Of a stretch of DNA of 64,000 bases, positions 15,048-23,798 are shown piece by piece. Every line of letters starts with the position of its first letter. Within the stretch, counting starts at the first letter, position 1. Source of the DNA: Clostridium scatologenes (GTDB taxonomy: Bacteria; Bacillota; Clostridia; Clostridiales; Clostridiaceae); the NCBI RefSeq assembly GCF_000968375.1, contig NZ_CP009933.1, forward strand, positions 5,332,001 through 5,396,000. Reading direction: 5' to 3'. Below the pieces are notes generated by a model. It saw only the letters and a program-made list of their open reading frames with translations. It was not told where the DNA came from and did not search any database. The translations under genes were made by a program, and so were the position numbers.

Positions 15048-16238
15048 ATGAGTTTTAAAATAAATGATATGGTTACTTGGGTTGGAAAGATTGATTGGGA
15101 ACTAAGAACTTTCCATGGTGAAGAATACTCTACACATAAAGGTTCTTCATATAATTCATATTTAATTAGAGATGAAAAGACAGTACTTATTGATACTGTT
15201 TGGCATCCATTTGCTAAAGAATTTGTAGCTAATTTAAAAAAGGAAATTGATTTAAACAAAATAGATTATATAATAATGAACCATTCTGAAAGTGATCATA
15301 GTGGTGCGCTTTTAGAGCTAATGAAAGAAATACCTAATACCCCGATTTATTGTACTAAAAGTGGTGTAAAAATATTAAAGGGACATTATCATAAGGATTG
15401 GAATTTTATAGAGGTAAAGACTGGTGATAGTCTAAATATAGGTAGAAATAAACTGACATTTGTAGAAGCAAGGATGCTTCATTGGCCTGATTCAATGTTT
15501 ACATATTTATCCGGCGAAAATATTTTATTTAGCAATGATGCCTTTGGGCAGCATTATGCCTCTGAATTAATGTATAACGATAAGGTTGATCAAGGTGAAT
15601 TATTTCAGGAAGCAATAAAATACTATGCTAATATTTTAACGCCCTTCAGCAAATTTGTTGTAAAAAAAATAGAAGAAGTAATAAGTCTTAATTTACCTGT
15701 CAATATGATTTGCACTAGTCATGGAATAATATGGAGGGATAATCCTTTGCAAATAGTCAATAAGTATATGGAATGGGCAAAAGATTACCAAGAGAATCAG
15801 ATTACAATAATTTATGATACAATGTGGAATGGCACAAGAAATATGGCTGAAGCCATAGCAGAAGGAATAAAAAATTCGAACAAAGATGTTGTTATAAAGA
15901 TCTTTAATTCATCTAAAAATGATAAAAATGATATTATTACCGAAGTATTTAAATCAAAGATGGTACTTGTTGGTTCATCAACAATAAATAACGGGATATT
16001 ATCTTCGACAGCTGCAATATTGGAGATGATTAAAGGACTTAATTTTAAGGGAAAGAAAGGAGCAGCCTTTGGTAGTTATGGCTGGAGTGGCGAATCAGTA
16101 AAAATTATTAGTGAACAATTAAATGAGGCTGGTTTTGAAATAGTAAATGGAGGAATAAAAGAATTGTGGAATCCAGATGAAGAGGAATTAAGCAGGTGCA
16201 GAGAGTTTGGAAGTAATGTTTTAAAAAAAATACAGTAA
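15048..16238 (+). CDS. fprA: Flavodiiron protein (FprA-type A flavoprotein)
   Basis: A 396-residue cytoplasmic flavodiiron protein that reduces O2 to water (or NO to N2O) at a di-iron site, with electrons from rubredoxin or a related donor, protecting anaerobes. Residues 1-250 form the metallo-beta-lactamase-like domain with the diiron motif H79-x-E81-x-D83-H84 (NHSESDHSG). Further ligands are near HWPDS and CTSHG. Residues 255-396 are the flavodoxin domain, with the FMN loop TIIYDTMWNGTRNMAEAI. Length fits the two-domain core without a fused rubredoxin. A GGAGG ribosome site lies 9 bases before ATG. It has no operon partner; the fhs promoter follows directly. Confidence 0.93.
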   Translation: MSFKINDMVTWVGKIDWELRTFHGEEYSTHKGSSYNSYLIRDEKTVLIDTVWHPFAKEFVANLKKEIDLNKIDYIIMNHSESDHSGALLELMKEIPNTPIYCTKSGVKILKGHYHKDWNFIEVKTGDSLNIGRNKLTFVEARMLHWPDSMFTYLSGENILFSNDAFGQHYASELMYNDKVDQGELFQEAIKYYANILTPFSKFVVKKIEEVISLNLPVNMICTSHGIIWRDNPLQIVNKYMEWAKDYQENQITIIYDTMWNGTRNMAEAIAEGIKNSNKDVVIKIFNSSKNDKNDIITEVFKSKMVLVGSSTINNGILSSTAAILEMIKGLNFKGKKGAAFGSYGWSGESVKIISEQLNEAGFEIVNGGIKELWNPDEEELSRCREFGSNVLKKIQ

Positions 16239-16256
16239 AATACTTATGTTTACTAA

Positions 16257-16285
16257 TTGACATAATTAACATTATCATTTAATAT
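16257..16285 (+). promoter_or_regulatory. Promoter of the ZTP riboswitch-fhs transcript
   Basis: TTGACA (16257-16262), a 17-base spacer and TAATAT (16280-16285): a near-ideal sigma-A promoter. Transcription would begin near 16292, about 60 bases before the riboswitch. Confidence 0.8.
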
Positions 16286-16350
16286 TAAGATACAGTAATA
16301 AAATTTACAAATATGTTTATTTAAGCAGTAATTTTCATTTTTAAAATTAA

Positions 16351-16430
16351 AGAGTCGCACGACTGGCGGAAGTGGAGTTTACCACAGGGAGTGTGATTTA
16401 TAAACTATAAATGTCGACCGCCTGGGCAAA
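16351..16430 (+). promoter_or_regulatory. ZTP riboswitch (pfl motif)
   Basis: The RNA has the hallmarks of the pfl/ZTP motif: ACTGGCGGAAG and GTGGAGTTTACCACAGGGAG in the 5' domain, then a variable linker, then the conserved 3' element CGACCGCCTGGGC. In known members, ZTP or ZMP (AICAR phosphates, signals of low 10-formyl-tetrahydrofolate) binds and favours gene expression. The 3' element here is also the left arm of the terminator at 16418-16443, so ligand binding should block termination. It stands ahead of fhs, a classical target gene of this class. Confidence 0.92.
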
Positions 16431-16457
16431 TTTGTCCAGGCGGTTTTACGTTTTTTG
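16418..16457 (+). terminator. Riboswitch expression-platform terminator
   Basis: A 13-bp GC-rich stem (16418-16430 / 16431-16443, one G-T pair) is followed by TTTTACGTTTTTT. As drawn it leaves no unpaired loop; in practice the inner AAA/TTT would form the loop. Its left arm is the riboswitch 3' element, so the two structures are mutually exclusive. Confidence 0.85.
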
Positions 16458-16581
16458 TTAACTGTTGGACATCTTTAATTAAATTCAAAGAGAAACTTTT
16501 TTATAAAGTTAAACAATCTTCTTAGTATTTAGTACAAAGGAGATAAAAATAAATAAAAATTAGAGATGGGGGTAATTTAAA

Positions 16582-18258
16582 ATGGGTTTTAAATCAGACA
16601 TTGAAATAGCACAGGAGTGTAAGCCACAAGACATAAGAAAGATAGCTGCAAAAATAGGTATTTCTGAAGATGACATCGAGCTTTATGGAAAGTATAAAGC
16701 TAAAGTAGATTACAACTTATTAAAGAAAACTCCAGGAAAAAAAGGTAAGCTAATTCTTTGTACAGCAATTAATCCAACACCAGCAGGAGAAGGAAAAACT
16801 ACTACATCAATAGGAGTAGCTGATGCTTTATCAAAATTAGGAAAGAATACAATAGTTGCATTAAGAGAACCATCATTGGGACCAGTATTTGGAGTAAAAG
16901 GTGGAGCAGCAGGTGGCGGATATGCACAAGTTGTTCCAATGGAAGATATTAATTTGCACTTTACTGGTGATTTCCATGCAATAGGGGCAGCTAACAATTT
17001 ATTAGCAGCAATGTTGGATAACCACATATATCAAGGGAATGCTTTAGACATTGATCCAAGAAGAATAGTTTGGAGAAGATGTGTCGACATGAATGACAGA
17101 CAATTAAGATTTGTTGTTGATGGTATGGGCGGAAAAGTTAACGGAGTACCAAGAGAAGATGGCTTTGATATAACTGTTGCTTCAGAAATAATGGCTATAT
17201 TCTGTTTAGCCAGCGATATAGAAGACTTAAAAGCTAGACTTGCTAGAATTGTTGTAGCATATACAAGAAGTGGAGAACCTGTAACAGCAGGACAGATAAA
17301 TGCTCAAGGTGCTATGACTGCATTACTTAAAGATGCATTAAAACCAAATTTAGTTCAAACTTTAGAGGGAACACCAGCATTTGTTCATGGTGGACCATTT
17401 GCAAACATAGCTCATGGATGTAACTCAATAATGGCTACAAGAATGGCTACTCATTTTGCAGATTATGTAGTTACAGAGGCAGGTTTCGGTGCTGACCTTG
17501 GAGCAGAAAAATTCCTAGATATTAAGTGTAGAATGGCTGGATTAAAACCAGATGCAGTTGTAATAGTTGCTACAGTAAGAGCATTAAAATACAATGGTGG
17601 AGTTCCAAAAGCTGATTTAAATAATGAAAATTTAGAAGCTCTTGAAAAAGGACTTCCAAATTTATTAAAGCATGTTGAAAATATAACTAAGGTATTTAAA
17701 TTACCAGCAGTAGTTGCAATAAATGCATTTCCAACTGATACTCAAGCTGAATTAAAATTGGTTGAAGATAAATGTAAAGCTCTTGGAGTAAATGTTAAGT
17801 TATCAGAAGTTTGGGCAAAAGGCGGAGAAGGTGGAGTTGAAGTTGCTAAAGAAGTGATAAGTTTAATAGAAACAGAAGAAAACAACTTCCAGTTTGCTTA
17901 TGATGCAGAGCTTCCAATAAGAGAAAAAATAAGAGCTATAGCTCAAAAGATTTATGGTGCTGATGATGCAGTATTTACAGCACCAGCTGAAAAAGAAATT
18001 GATGAATTAGAGAAAAATGGATTTGGTAAAACACCAGTATGTATGGCAAAAACTCAGTATTCTTTAACGGATGATCAGACTAAGCTTGGAAGACCAATAG
18101 GTTTTAAAATAACTGTAAGACAAGTAACAATTTCAGCAGGAGCAGGTTTTGTTGTTGCTTTAACTGGAGCAATAATGAAAATGCCAGGACTTCCTAAAGT
18201 TCCAGCAGCTGAAAAAATTGATGTTAATAAAGATGGAGTAATAAGTGGATTATTCTAA
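16582..18258 (+). CDS. fhs: Formate-tetrahydrofolate ligase
   Basis: A 558-residue enzyme that condenses formate with tetrahydrofolate using ATP to give 10-formyl-THF, the first step of the methyl branch of the Wood-Ljungdahl pathway after formate dehydrogenase. The ATP-binding loop PTPAGEGKTTTSIG is at about residues 66-79. REPSLGPVFGVKGGAAGGGYAQV and other family blocks follow, and length is normal. A ribosome site GATGGGGG precedes ATG. It is monocistronic: promoter, ZTP riboswitch and attenuator upstream, terminator downstream. Its presence with fdhF in the same 15 kb supports an acetogenic or C1-assimilating lifestyle, although fhs alone is common in clostridia. Confidence 0.97.
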   Translation: MGFKSDIEIAQECKPQDIRKIAAKIGISEDDIELYGKYKAKVDYNLLKKTPGKKGKLILCTAINPTPAGEGKTTTSIGVADALSKLGKNTIVALREPSLGPVFGVKGGAAGGGYAQVVPMEDINLHFTGDFHAIGAANNLLAAMLDNHIYQGNALDIDPRRIVWRRCVDMNDRQLRFVVDGMGGKVNGVPREDGFDITVASEIMAIFCLASDIEDLKARLARIVVAYTRSGEPVTAGQINAQGAMTALLKDALKPNLVQTLEGTPAFVHGGPFANIAHGCNSIMATRMATHFADYVVTEAGFGADLGAEKFLDIKCRMAGLKPDAVVIVATVRALKYNGGVPKADLNNENLEALEKGLPNLLKHVENITKVFKLPAVVAINAFPTDTQAELKLVEDKCKALGVNVKLSEVWAKGGEGGVEVAKEVISLIETEENNFQFAYDAELPIREKIRAIAQKIYGADDAVFTAPAEKEIDELEKNGFGKTPVCMAKTQYSLTDDQTKLGRPIGFKITVRQVTISAGAGFVVALTGAIMKMPGLPKVPAAEKIDVNKDGVISGLF

Positions 18259-18302
18259 CGATTATGTTGTTTTATAACTTGAAGAGTTGATATAAAAAAT
18301 GA

Positions 18303-18353
18303 GAAGCCAATGTTTTAGTAATATTTTGTATACTGAAGCATTGGCTTCAATTT
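18303..18353 (+). terminator. Terminator of fhs
   Basis: A perfect 10-bp stem GAAGCCAATG (18303-18312) / CATTGGCTTC (18339-18348) with a 26-base loop, followed by AATTTATG. The T run is weak. Confidence 0.6.
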
Positions 18354-18603
18354 ATGATAAATATATAAAAAAATCAATATAATGTTAATGAAAAATATTG
18401 CATTTAAGATAATATTCTAAATATTTTCAATATTCTTTTAAAAAGGTAGTGACATTTGTTTGTAAAAATATTATAATGATATTATAAAATAACAAAAAAT
18501 ATATGTAATTTAAATATTAAACAAAAGGGGAAGCCTGATACTATGATTTTTGTAACTAAACTATTTTAAATGCATATTAATGGGTAAAAGGGGAGTGATT
18601 TTC
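18354..18603. other. AT-rich intergenic region
   Basis: About 250 bases of very AT-rich sequence ahead of the 45-residue gene. No confident promoter hexamer pair or RNA structure was seen. Confidence 0.4.
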
Positions 18604-18741
18604 ATGAAGAATATTATTAATGAAAATAAAAAAGATGTTCAAGTTACTAAAAGAGATAAAAAAGCAGTTAAAAAAATAAGGAGAAGAGAATCACATAGGT
18701 TCCTTTTCGATATGGTCAGTGCTCTATTTAGTAGAGGTTAA
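18604..18741 (+). CDS. 45-residue basic small protein
   Basis: MKNIINENKKDVQVTKRDKK continues through AVKKIRRRESHRFLFDMVSA to a LFSRG end. GGGGAGTG lies about 8 bases before the ATG, and a textbook terminator follows 17 bases after the stop, so this looks like a real, independently transcribed gene. It is very basic (K/R-rich first 30 residues) with an amphipathic hydrophobic C terminus, which would suit nucleic-acid or membrane binding. No family is recognised. Confidence 0.55.
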   Translation: MKNIINENKKDVQVTKRDKKAVKKIRRRESHRFLFDMVSALFSRG

Positions 18742-18758
18742 AATTTTAAATACGGCAT

Positions 18759-18785
18759 CAGCAGAGTTTTTTCTGCTGTTTTTTT
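18759..18785 (+). terminator. Terminator of the 45-residue gene
   Basis: CAGCAGA (18759-18765) / TCTGCTG (18772-18778) perfect 7-bp stem with a T-rich loop followed by seven T: a classical rho-independent terminator. Confidence 0.85.
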
Positions 18786-18909
18786 ATGGAGATTCAACAC
18801 TTTCAATGATATACTTAATTTGTGATTTTATCAAGTAGAATTTATAATATCCATTTTAAAAATTTAAGTTATGGTTTAAGTTAAAATTAAGAAAGGGGGA
18901 AATAATGAT

Positions 18910-19239
18910 ATGGATAAATCAATGGTAACAACAGCATTTGACATAGCAGGATATAAGATTATAGAAAATCGTGGATTAGTGAGGGGTGTAATTGTTCGTT
19001 CAAGAAGTGTTATAGGAAACATAGGAGCTGGACTACAAAGTCTTGTAGGCGGAAATATATCTTTGTATACAGAACTTTGTGAACAAACCAGAGAAGAGGC
19101 ATTTGAACTAATGATGGAGCATGCTGATGAAATGGATTCAAATGCTATTATTGGAGTTAGATATGATGCTAATGAGGTAACACAAGGAATAACAGAAGTT
19201 TTATGTTATGGAACTGCAGTTAAAGTAGAAAAGGAATAA
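18910..19239 (+). CDS. YbjQ/UPF0145 family protein
   Basis: A 109-residue protein of the YbjQ (UPF0145, heavy-metal-binding-domain-like) family. The signature runs through VRGVIVRSRSVIGNIGAGLQ, YTELCEQTREEAFELMMEHA and NAIIGVRYDANEV. Members form small pentameric beta/alpha barrels; no biochemical role is established. The ATG at 18910 follows AAAGGGGG with 10-base spacing. It is a single gene; a short imperfect hairpin with a T run follows it (about 19,252-19,276). Confidence 0.85.
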   Translation: MDKSMVTTAFDIAGYKIIENRGLVRGVIVRSRSVIGNIGAGLQSLVGGNISLYTELCEQTREEAFELMMEHADEMDSNAIIGVRYDANEVTQGITEVLCYGTAVKVEKE

Positions 19240-19441
19240 TTAAAAAAGCATCTGCATTGATTTGTAGATGTTTTTTTATTAGAAATATGGGTATTATTAA
19301 AATAAAAACAAACTTAATTTAATAAAATATTAAAAAAAATAGAGAATATACTTACTAAGATGATATAATAAAGAGATTGAGAAAATGGAAAATTGAAATT
19401 AGTTTATATAGATAAAATAATTAACAAATTTGGAGGGTCTT

Positions 19442-22084
19442 ATGTCTAAAGAAAAGTTATTAATACTTGATGGAAATAGTTTAATGAATAGAGCGTTTTA
19501 TGCACTGCCACCGTTAACTAACTCCCAAGGACTACATACTAATGGAGTATATGGTTTTGTAACAATGCTTTTAAAAATGAGAGAAGAAATTGGTCCTAAT
19601 TATATAGTTTGTACTTTTGATAGAAGTGCTCCTACATTTAGACACAATGAATATAAAGATTATAAAGCAGGTAGAAAAAGAATGCCAGAGGAGCTTGCAG
19701 AGCAGTTTCCTGTAGTAAAAAAGCTATTAAATCTGCTTTCTATAAGTATGTTTGAAATTGATGGATTTGAAGCAGATGATCTTATAGGAACTCTTTCTGT
19801 ATATGCAGAAAAGAAAGATATAGAAGTTTATATAGTCACAGGAGATAAAGATGCGCTTCAATTAGCAACAGATAATGTAAAAGTTGTTATAACCAAAAAA
19901 GGAATTACAGAAAAAGAGATATATGACAAGAATAGAATGATTTCAGAATTTGAAGTTACGCCAACTCAATTTATAGATGTAAAAGGTCTCATGGGAGACA
20001 AATCAGATAATATACCTGGTGTCCCAGGAGTTGGTGAAAAAACGGCCTTTAAGCTTATAAAAGAATATGGAAGCATAGAAAATGTATTAAATAATATAGA
20101 TAATATTAGTGGGAAAAAAATAAAAGAAAATTTAATGCAGTATAGCGAACAGGCAATATTTAGCAAGAAGTTAGCTACTATCATGGTTAATGTTCCTATA
20201 GAAATAGATTTAAATGAAATAAAATCTAAGGAAAATTATGATGTAGAAGGTGTAAAGAATTTATTTATAGAGCTTCAATTTAAGTCACTTATAGATAAAG
20301 TTATAGGTGAAAAAGAATTAAAGGAAGAAATTGAAAAAGAAGATATTAAAGTTGACTTTAAAAATATAAGTAATATAAATGATTTAAAAAAGTTTAAGAA
20401 AGATATAATTTCAATTGCAAAGGATGAAATTTTATACTTAACTTTTAAAGTTGTAGATGGCAATGTTTACTCAAAAAGTTATATAGAAAAGATATTTTTA
20501 AATATAAATAGTAGAAATTATGTAATAGAACTTGAAAAAATATATGAAGAAGATAATGAAGAGACATTAAAATGCCTTAAGGATATATTTGAAAATGATA
20601 AAATAGAAAAAGTAAGTCATAATGTAAAAGTTCCATATACTGTATTTAAGAAAATGGGAATAAACTTTACCAGTATAAAATTTGATACAGAAATAGCAGC
20701 TTATTTAATTGATTCTTCTAGAGGTGAATATGAATTAAATTCTATCATACAGGATTATCTTAAAATAATGCTTCAAGGAGAAGATGATGAAATTAGAGTA
20801 AAGGAAACTTCTCTTTTAAAAGATGTCTTTGAAAACTTAAATAGACAAATAAAAGAATTGAATATGGAAGAACTCCTATATGAGGTAGAACAACCTCTTA
20901 CATTGGTATTGGCAGCTATGGAATATGAAGGCTTTAAGGTTGATAAGACAAAATTAGAGGAACTAGGAGAAAAGTTTAGGATAGAAATAGATAAACTTCA
21001 GAAGGACATATATGGTTTGGCAGAAGAAGAATTTAATGTTAATTCTCCTAAACAGCTTGGGAAGATATTATTTGAAAAACTTGATTTGCCTGTAATTAAA
21101 AAGACTAAAACAGGATATTCCACTAATGCAGAAGTTTTGGAGCAGCTTTTAGATAAGCATCCTATTATAGAAAAAATAACTTACTATAGACAATTTACTA
21201 AGCTTTATTCTACATATATTGAAGGACTAAAAGCTGTAATTGATGAGGATGGAAAAATACATTCTAGCTTTAATCAAACAGTTACTACTACAGGAAGATT
21301 GTCAAGTACTGAACCTAATCTTCAAAATATACCAATAAAATATGAAATGGGTAGGGAAATAAGAAAAGTATTTGTGCCTGAAGATGAAAATTCAATAATA
21401 CTTTCAGCAGATTATTCACAAATAGAACTTAGAGTGCTTGCTCATATAGCTGATGATGAAAATTTAATAAGTGCCTTTTTTAATCATAGTGATATTCATA
21501 CTAAAACTGCATCAGAAGTGTTTAAAGTTCCTATAGATCAGGTTACAAAACTACAAAGAAGTAATGCTAAGGCTGTAAACTTTGGAATAGTTTATGGTAT
21601 AGGCGACTTTAGCTTAGCTAAGGATTTGAAGATATCAAGAAAAGAAGCCAAGAATTATATAGATACTTATTTTGAAAGATATCCAGGTGTAAAAAGGTAT
21701 ATGGATACTGTTATAAAACAGGCAGAAGATAATTTGTATGTAACTACTATAATGAATAGAAGAAGGTTTATACCTGAAATAAAAAATTCTAAAAAGATGG
21801 TAAAGGCTTTCGGTGAAAGATTGGCCATGAATACACCTATTCAAGGTAGTGCTGCAGATATAATAAAGATGTCTATGGTAAATGTATATAACACTTTAAA
21901 AAGTAAAAATTTTAAGAGTAAAGTAATACTTCAAGTACATGATGAACTTATTTTGAATGTATATAAGGATGAGTTAGAAGAAGTAAAAGAATTAGTGAAA
22001 AATCAAATGGAAGATGTTATGAAATTAAGAGTACCTTTGGAAGTTGATATTAGTGTTGGAGATAATTGGTATGAAGCAAAATAA
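19442..22084 (+). CDS. polA: DNA polymerase I
   Basis: 880 residues. Residues 1-290 are the 5'-3' exonuclease (FEN) domain, with KLLILDGNSLMNRAFYAL, GFEADDLIGTL and GDKSDNIPGVPGVGEKTA. Residues 300-490 form the 3'-5' exonuclease-like domain; the acidic metal ligands of the Exo I motif are not visible (LYLTFKVVDG), so proofreading is probably lost, as in Bacillus enzymes. Residues 500-880 are the polymerase domain: motif A DYSQIELR (about 656), motif B RSNAKAVNFGIVYG (about 705), motif C VHDE (about 832). The start is ATG 19442, eight bases after GGAGG. It forms a likely operon with coaE (31-base gap). Confidence 0.97.
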   Translation: MSKEKLLILDGNSLMNRAFYALPPLTNSQGLHTNGVYGFVTMLLKMREEIGPNYIVCTFDRSAPTFRHNEYKDYKAGRKRMPEELAEQFPVVKKLLNLLSISMFEIDGFEADDLIGTLSVYAEKKDIEVYIVTGDKDALQLATDNVKVVITKKGITEKEIYDKNRMISEFEVTPTQFIDVKGLMGDKSDNIPGVPGVGEKTAFKLIKEYGSIENVLNNIDNISGKKIKENLMQYSEQAIFSKKLATIMVNVPIEIDLNEIKSKENYDVEGVKNLFIELQFKSLIDKVIGEKELKEEIEKEDIKVDFKNISNINDLKKFKKDIISIAKDEILYLTFKVVDGNVYSKSYIEKIFLNINSRNYVIELEKIYEEDNEETLKCLKDIFENDKIEKVSHNVKVPYTVFKKMGINFTSIKFDTEIAAYLIDSSRGEYELNSIIQDYLKIMLQGEDDEIRVKETSLLKDVFENLNRQIKELNMEELLYEVEQPLTLVLAAMEYEGFKVDKTKLEELGEKFRIEIDKLQKDIYGLAEEEFNVNSPKQLGKILFEKLDLPVIKKTKTGYSTNAEVLEQLLDKHPIIEKITYYRQFTKLYSTYIEGLKAVIDEDGKIHSSFNQTVTTTGRLSSTEPNLQNIPIKYEMGREIRKVFVPEDENSIILSADYSQIELRVLAHIADDENLISAFFNHSDIHTKTASEVFKVPIDQVTKLQRSNAKAVNFGIVYGIGDFSLAKDLKISRKEAKNYIDTYFERYPGVKRYMDTVIKQAEDNLYVTTIMNRRRFIPEIKNSKKMVKAFGERLAMNTPIQGSAADIIKMSMVNVYNTLKSKNFKSKVILQVHDELILNVYKDELEEVKELVKNQMEDVMKLRVPLEVDISVGDNWYEAK

Positions 22085-22115
22085 GTTTTTTTAAATACGA
22101 AGGGGGTGGTGACTT

Positions 22116-22751
22116 ATGCTTAAAATAGGACTTACTGGTGGAATAGGAAGTGGAAAGAGTACCATTTCTGAAATGTTTAGACGAAGAGGATTTGATATTA
22201 TAGATGCAGATATTGTAGCTAGAGAGGTATTAAACAAATATCCTGAAATTATTTGTGAAATAAAGAAAAATTTTGGAGAAAGATTTGTTGATGAAAATGA
22301 TAAACTAAAAAGAAGAGAATTAGGTAATTTTATATTTTCTGTACAAGAAAGAAGAAAAAAATATGAAGAGATAATTATGCCTTTTATCATAAAGGAAATA
22401 TTTTTCATAATAAATGAATTGGATAAGAAGGGAAAACAAGTGTGTATACTTGATGCTGCTACTCTAATAGAAAATAATTTACATAAATATATGGATGTAA
22501 ATATAGTAGTTTGGGTAGATTCTTCAACACAACTTCAAAGAATTAAAAATAGAGATAAGTTGCCACACAGTGAAATTCTCAATAGAATAAATTCACAAAT
22601 GCCTTTACAAGAAAAAATTAAATTTGCAGACTACACTATAGATAATTCAAAAAGTTTAGAGAATACAGAGGAAGAATTAAATATAACTTTAAAAGAGATT
22701 GTCAGAAATTTTAGGGGGGTGAAGTGCCTTAATAAGTTAGGCACAAATTAA
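22116..22751 (+). CDS. coaE: Dephospho-CoA kinase
   Basis: A 211-residue enzyme that phosphorylates dephospho-CoA with ATP, the last step of coenzyme A synthesis. The P-loop is GGIGSGKST (residues 8-16). IIDADIVAREV, LIENNLHKYMD and NRDKLPHSEILNRINSQMP are typical of the family. The polA-coaE pairing is common in Firmicutes. A strong ribosome site (GGGGGTGGTG) precedes the ATG. The last bases contain a 6-bp hairpin (22724-22729 / 22739-22744) overlapping the end of the gene, and the next gene starts one base later, suggesting translational coupling. Confidence 0.95.
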   Translation: MLKIGLTGGIGSGKSTISEMFRRRGFDIIDADIVAREVLNKYPEIICEIKKNFGERFVDENDKLKRRELGNFIFSVQERRKKYEEIIMPFIIKEIFFIINELDKKGKQVCILDAATLIENNLHKYMDVNIVVWVDSSTQLQRIKNRDKLPHSEILNRINSQMPLQEKIKFADYTIDNSKSLENTEEELNITLKEIVRNFRGVKCLNKLGTN

Positions 22752-22752
22752 T

Positions 22753-23328
22753 TTGAAAGGAATTAAAAGAGCAATAAGTTTTATAGTATTAATTGTATTA
22801 TTAATGAATGCAAAAAATATAGTTAAATATTTTTATCCGTTAAAGTATGTAGATAGTATAGTTAAATATTCCTGTAAATATGAATTAGATCCCTATTTAG
22901 TAGCAGCAGTTATAAAGACGGAGAGTAATTTTAATAAAAATGCAAAATCAAATAAAAATGCCTATGGACTTATGCAAATAACTCCAGATACAGCGAATTG
23001 GGCAGCTGAAAAAATGGGTGTGAAGAATTTTAAAACGGATATGTTAAATGATGCTGATTTTAATATAAATATGGGATGCTGGTATTTAGATAATTTAAAG
23101 GATGAATTTGATAACAATATGGATTTAGTGTTGGCTGCATATAATGGAGGAAGAGGTAATGTTCAAAAATGGTTAAAGGACTCACAACATTCTTCTGATG
23201 GGAAAAAACTTCACTATATTCCTTTTAAGGAAACGGACAAGTATGTTAAAAAGGTTAAAGTAAATTGTAATATATATAAATATTTATATAAGAATGATAA
23301 AAAAATGCAAAAATATAATAATAATTAA
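22753..23328 (+). CDS. Lytic transglycosylase, SLT domain
   Basis: A 191-residue membrane-anchored murein hydrolase. The N-terminal hydrophobic segment (about residues 6-20, AISFIVLIVLLMN) is a signal anchor. The Slt70-type domain follows, with the catalytic glutamate in VIKTESNFNKNAKS and the blocks AYGLMQITPDTA, NINMGCWYL and LAAYNGG. It would cleave the MurNAc-GlcNAc bond, giving 1,6-anhydro ends. The start is TTG 22753, one base after coaE, with no strong own ribosome site. The polA-coaE-slt order is frequent in clostridia. Confidence 0.92.
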   Translation: MKGIKRAISFIVLIVLLMNAKNIVKYFYPLKYVDSIVKYSCKYELDPYLVAAVIKTESNFNKNAKSNKNAYGLMQITPDTANWAAEKMGVKNFKTDMLNDADFNINMGCWYLDNLKDEFDNNMDLVLAAYNGGRGNVQKWLKDSQHSSDGKKLHYIPFKETDKYVKKVKVNCNIYKYLYKNDKKMQKYNNN

Positions 23329-23367
23329 TTCAAGTTTTGCAGTTAACAATTATAAAAAAACAATTTA

Positions 23368-23396
23368 TTGACGAAGATAAGAACAAATAGTATAAT
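23368..23396 (+). promoter_or_regulatory. Promoter of tRNA-Leu
   Basis: TTGACG (23368-23373), 17-base spacer, TATAAT (23391-23396), 30 bases before the mature tRNA: a strong sigma-A promoter, as expected for a stable RNA. Confidence 0.8.
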
Positions 23397-23425
23397 AATC
23401 ATAGTTGCAAAAGACAAATAAGTAT

Positions 23426-23508
23426 GCAGGAGTGGCGGAATAGGCAGACGCGCACGTTTGAGGGGCGTGTGAGTAATCGTACGGGTTCAAGTCCCGTCTT
23501 CTGCACCA
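23426..23508 (+). tRNA. tRNA-Leu (anticodon GAG)
   Basis: Acceptor stem GCAGGAG / CTTCTGC, D arm with GCGGAATAGGCAGACGC, anticodon stem CACGT / GCGTG with loop TTGAGGG (anticodon GAG, reads CUC/CUU), long class-II variable arm, T arm CGGGTTCAAGTCCCG, encoded CCA. The long variable arm and G-rich D arm fit leucine. Confidence 0.95.
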
Positions 23509-23519
23509 TGAATTTGTAT

Positions 23520-23718
23520 AATTTCTGGAATATTCGATAAACTCTATATTTTGAACCTACATTACTAAAATGGGAGTTCAAAATTTAGATGCAGATATGT
23601 ACTTCCTTGTGAGACCTTTTTACGGCTTTGGGATTGATAGAAACATCTGTGAGGGCACCCACCTATCGGAGAGATAGGTGTCAAAATTAGGGTAACGGTA
23701 TTTTGGATTTTTATTTAG
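23520..23718 (+). ncRNA. ssrS: 6S RNA (probable)
   Basis: About 200 bases with the features of Firmicute 6S RNA. The 5' strand (ATTCGATAAACTCTATATTTTGA) can pair with the 3' strand (TCAAAATTAGGGTAACGGTATT) as a long imperfect closing stem. The 3' half contains the conserved GGGCACCCACCT, followed by a short stem (ACCTATC/GATAGGT) and TCAAAA. The 5' half has AAATGGGAGTT and CTTCCTTGTGAGAC, also typical. 6S RNA mimics an open promoter and sequesters sigma-A RNA polymerase in stationary phase. It may be cotranscribed with the upstream tRNA or have its own promoter. Boundaries are approximate. Confidence 0.72.
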
Positions 23719-23748
23719 TAGATTATGTTTACGGATTAAAATAAGCAA

Positions 23749-23798
23749 TGCTACACGTTTGGACCACAAAAATAGTGGTAAGCGTGTAGTATTTTTTT
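23749..23798 (+). terminator. Terminator of the tRNA-Leu/6S region
   Basis: CTACACG (23751-23757) / CGTGTAG (23783-23789) with an inner CCAC/GTGG pairing forms a long hairpin, followed by TATTTTTTT. Confidence 0.8.

Noticed and set aside
23399..23581. Minus-strand frame of 60 codons
   Set aside because: It is the reverse complement of tRNA-Leu(GAG), a well-known spurious protein in genome annotation.
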